A DNA stretch of 64,000 nt from RYN-230 sp963760405. Its GTDB lineage: Bacteria; Actinomycetota; Actinomycetes; Streptosporangiales; Streptosporangiaceae. Below, piece by piece: positions 62,767 to 64,000 of this stretch (positions are counted from its first letter, which is position 1; the number at the start of each line of letters is the position of its first letter). Under the pieces are notes generated by a model that ran no database searches, was not told the origin of the DNA, and worked only from the letters and a program-made list of their open reading frames with translations. The stretch lies in the NCBI GenBank assembly GCA_963760405.1, contig CAVXCV010000002.1:496001-560000 (forward strand), in the 5' to 3' direction. A program made the position numbers and the translations under genes.

Positions 62767-63042
62767 TCAGCCGTAGACGATCCGGCGTAGCTGGCGCAGC
62801 GAGAATTGTGGCGGCGCCACCAGCCGTTGCTGCAGTTCCGCAGCGATCTGTTGGAATGCGTGGTCGTTTGTGAACCCCCGCGCCTTGAGCTCCCCGTGAC
62901 GGCGGCGGACGTACGACTCCGCGGGTTCAGAGAAATACCCGATTACCTCAGCGATCAGCCGGGCCGCTTCGCCCGGGCTCAGCGGGCTGGTCCGGCTCAG
63001 GTGGGCGATGAGCTCGCCGAACGGCTGCGGCCCCCCGGCCAC
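62767..63042 (-). CDS. Conserved hypothetical protein upstream of glmS
   Basis: About 91 aa from the GTG at 63042 (GTG at 63066 or a TTG at 63126 are also possible). Conserved core: RLIAEVIGYFSEPAESYVRRRHGELKARGFTN, HAFQQIAAELQQRLV, and the end FSLRQLRRIVYG. Recognised as a short actinobacterial family; no function. The open frame further upstream would run through the 28-bp palindrome, so I prefer a later start. Directly before glmS (11 bp). Confidence 0.65.
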   Translation of the reverse strand: MAGGPQPFGELIAHLSRTSPLSPGEAARLIAEVIGYFSEPAESYVRRRHGELKARGFTNDHAFQQIAAELQQRLVAPPQFSLRQLRRIVYG

Positions 63043-63103
63043 AGCAGACTGCGGTGCTCCTGCCACAGCAGACAGGATGGGGGCACCCGCGACCGATAGG
63101 CAA

Positions 63104-63131
63104 GATTCTTGCCCGAAATCGGGCAAGAATC
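63104..63131. promoter_or_regulatory. 28-bp perfect palindrome upstream of the glmS operon
   Basis: GATTCTTGCCCGA-AA-TCGGGCAAGAATC: 13-bp arms on a 2-nt centre. It lies 38 bp after dprA and about 60-90 bp before the small gene. A strong palindrome like this is typical of a repressor operator, but a terminator of dprA is also possible (no T-run). Confidence 0.55.
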
Positions 63132-63168
63132 GGCGAATAATCGGAGAGAAACCACCGGTTTGTGGTGA

Positions 63169-64000
63169 TCACCGGGAGCCTCGGCGCACTGCCGGGTTGT
63201 TCCTCGCCCGCACCGGCTCAGCGGGCCGGACCCGCCAGCCACGATCGCAGCGCTCGACGAACCCCCCGGCGGCCAGTTCCCCGAGGCAGCGCAGCACGGT
63301 GTCGAAGTCCACCCCGGCGGCCACCGCGATCCGGGCTGGCCCGCGGCCGGTCCGCCCCGGCACCGCCTCGAGCACGCTCCTGGTCACCACGTCGAGGGCG
63401 TCCCGGGGCAGCACCGGCCCCGGGGCCTGGCCAGCCAGCTCGTGGTCGCCGAACGACAGGTGCTCGATGACATCGCGGGCGCTGGTCACGCAGTCGGCAC
63501 CCCAGTCCCGGATGATCGCGTGACAACCCGCCGACGCCGGTGAGGTCACCGGCCCGGGCACGGCCATCAGCGGGCGGTTCTGATCGCGGGCGTGCCGGGC
63601 GGTGCTCAGCGCCCCGCTGCGCAGCGCTGCCTCGACCACCACGGTGCCCCGGCTGAGCGCGGCGATGACCCGGTTGCGCACGAGGAACCCGGGCCGGGTC
63701 GGGGTGCGGCCCGGCGGCCATTCGCTGACCAGGCCGCCGTGCGCGCAGACCGCCTCGAACAGGTCATGGTGGCCATACGGATACGGGTCGTCCACCCCGG
63801 AGGGAAGCACGGCGACCGTTACCCCCTCGGCCGCGAGGGCGCCCCGGTGCGCGCAGCCGTCGATGCCGTAGGCGCCGCCCGAGATAACCGTCCAGCCTCG
63901 CTCGGCGAGCGCAGCGGCCAGCTCACCGCAGACATGGCTGCCGTAGCCGGTCGCCGCCCTGGTCCCGACGATCGACACCGAGCGCAGGCAGGCGAACCGC
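63169..64000 (-). CDS. dprA: DNA-processing protein DprA (5' end outside the window)
   Basis: At least 277 residues. The DprA/Smf Rossmann core is visible: VSIVGTRAATGYGSHVC, WTVISGGAYGIDGCAHRGAL, AVLPSGVDDPYPYGHHDLF, GGLVSEWPPGRTPTRPGF, RNRVIAALSRGTVVVEAALRSGALSTARHA and VPGPVTSPASAGCH. A C-terminal winged-helix-like part follows (VAAGVDFDTVLRCLGELAAGGFVE). It mediates RecA loading on ssDNA in natural transformation. The start is beyond position 64000. Confidence 0.93.
   Translation of the reverse strand, partial: RFACLRSVSIVGTRAATGYGSHVCGELAAALAERGWTVISGGAYGIDGCAHRGALAAEGVTVAVLPSGVDDPYPYGHHDLFEAVCAHGGLVSEWPPGRTPTRPGFLVRNRVIAALSRGTVVVEAALRSGALSTARHARDQNRPLMAVPGPVTSPASAGCHAIIRDWGADCVTSARDVIEHLSFGDHELAGQAPGPVLPRDALDVVTRSVLEAVPGRTGRGPARIAVAAGVDFDTVLRCLGELAAGGFVERCDRGWRVRPAEPVRARNNPAVRRGSR

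Noticed and set aside
59858..62776. 972-codon plus-strand frame across xerC and glmS
   Set aside because: Antisense of two certain genes; composition is the mirror of their codons.

Overview
This window comes from a very GC-rich actinobacterium (Actinomycetota). GTG, TTG and even CTG starts are common, and there is a mycothiol gene (mshB), a WhiJ-type XRE/DUF397/RsbW-like ATPase set, and the orders sigE-rseA-tatB-mrp and rlmN-cdsA-frr-pyrH-tsf-rpsB-xerC-dprA. This fits a filamentous, Streptosporangiales-like lineage, but the species cannot be named from sequence alone. From memory, the first 25 kb largely follows the order of Mycobacterium tuberculosis Rv1170-Rv1229 (mshB, fdxC, dapC, LOG, DivIVA-like, tag, DUF3117, O-methyltransferase, sigE, rseA, tatB, mrp), interrupted by lineage-specific inserts.

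Layout. 0.2-6.5 kb: NUDIX, Mrp, and the envelope-stress sigma operon sigE-rseA-rseB-like-tatB with a divergent O-methyltransferase. 6.5-9.4 kb: leucyl aminopeptidase, DUF3117, enoyl-CoA hydratase. 9.5-13.4 kb: accessory regulatory island (RsbW-like ATPase, DUF397, XRE regulator, a second DUF397-like protein, DUF574 methyltransferase). 13.5-18.7 kb: tagI, DivIVA-like protein, LOG protein, lysozyme-like wall protein, fdxA-dapC. 19.2-22.9 kb: a CysS paralogue and ddaH-rocD for methylarginine/ornithine catabolism. 23-28.6 kb: flavin reductase, DUF6113, mshB, a roadblock/LC7 ghost gene and an S9 peptidase. 28.7-32.3 kb: succinate dehydrogenase sdhCAB. 32.9-39 kb: two tandem uppP copies, typA, and an RCK-gated potassium-channel-like protein. 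39.2-46 kb: a translationally coupled five-gene membrane flavin/Fe-S electron-transfer operon (TM linker protein, ApbE, ferric-reductase-like, NuoF-like, ferredoxin) next to a two-component system. 46.4-54.7 kb: accessory genes (methyltransferase/MarR pair, a gene with a LexA-type box, SpoIIE phosphatase, acetyltransferase, rlmN, SUFU-like). 54.9-64 kb: cdsA, frr, pyrH, tsf, rpsB, xerC, glmS, dprA (cut by the window edge).

Two properties run through the window. First, about ten otherwise recognisable genes are each split by a short indel (mshB, LC7, S9 peptidase, RCK channel, apbE, response regulator, methyltransferase, SOS-box gene, spoIIE, SUFU). This points either to uncorrected assembly indels or to active decay. 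Second, short tandem repeats whose unit is a multiple of 3 bp sit inside many coding regions, mostly in linkers and tails, and also between genes. The most interesting biology is the compact electron-transfer operon, which has a flavinylating ApbE but no visible FMN-binding partner, and the XRE/ATPase locus, where two genes share an almost identical palindromic operator.
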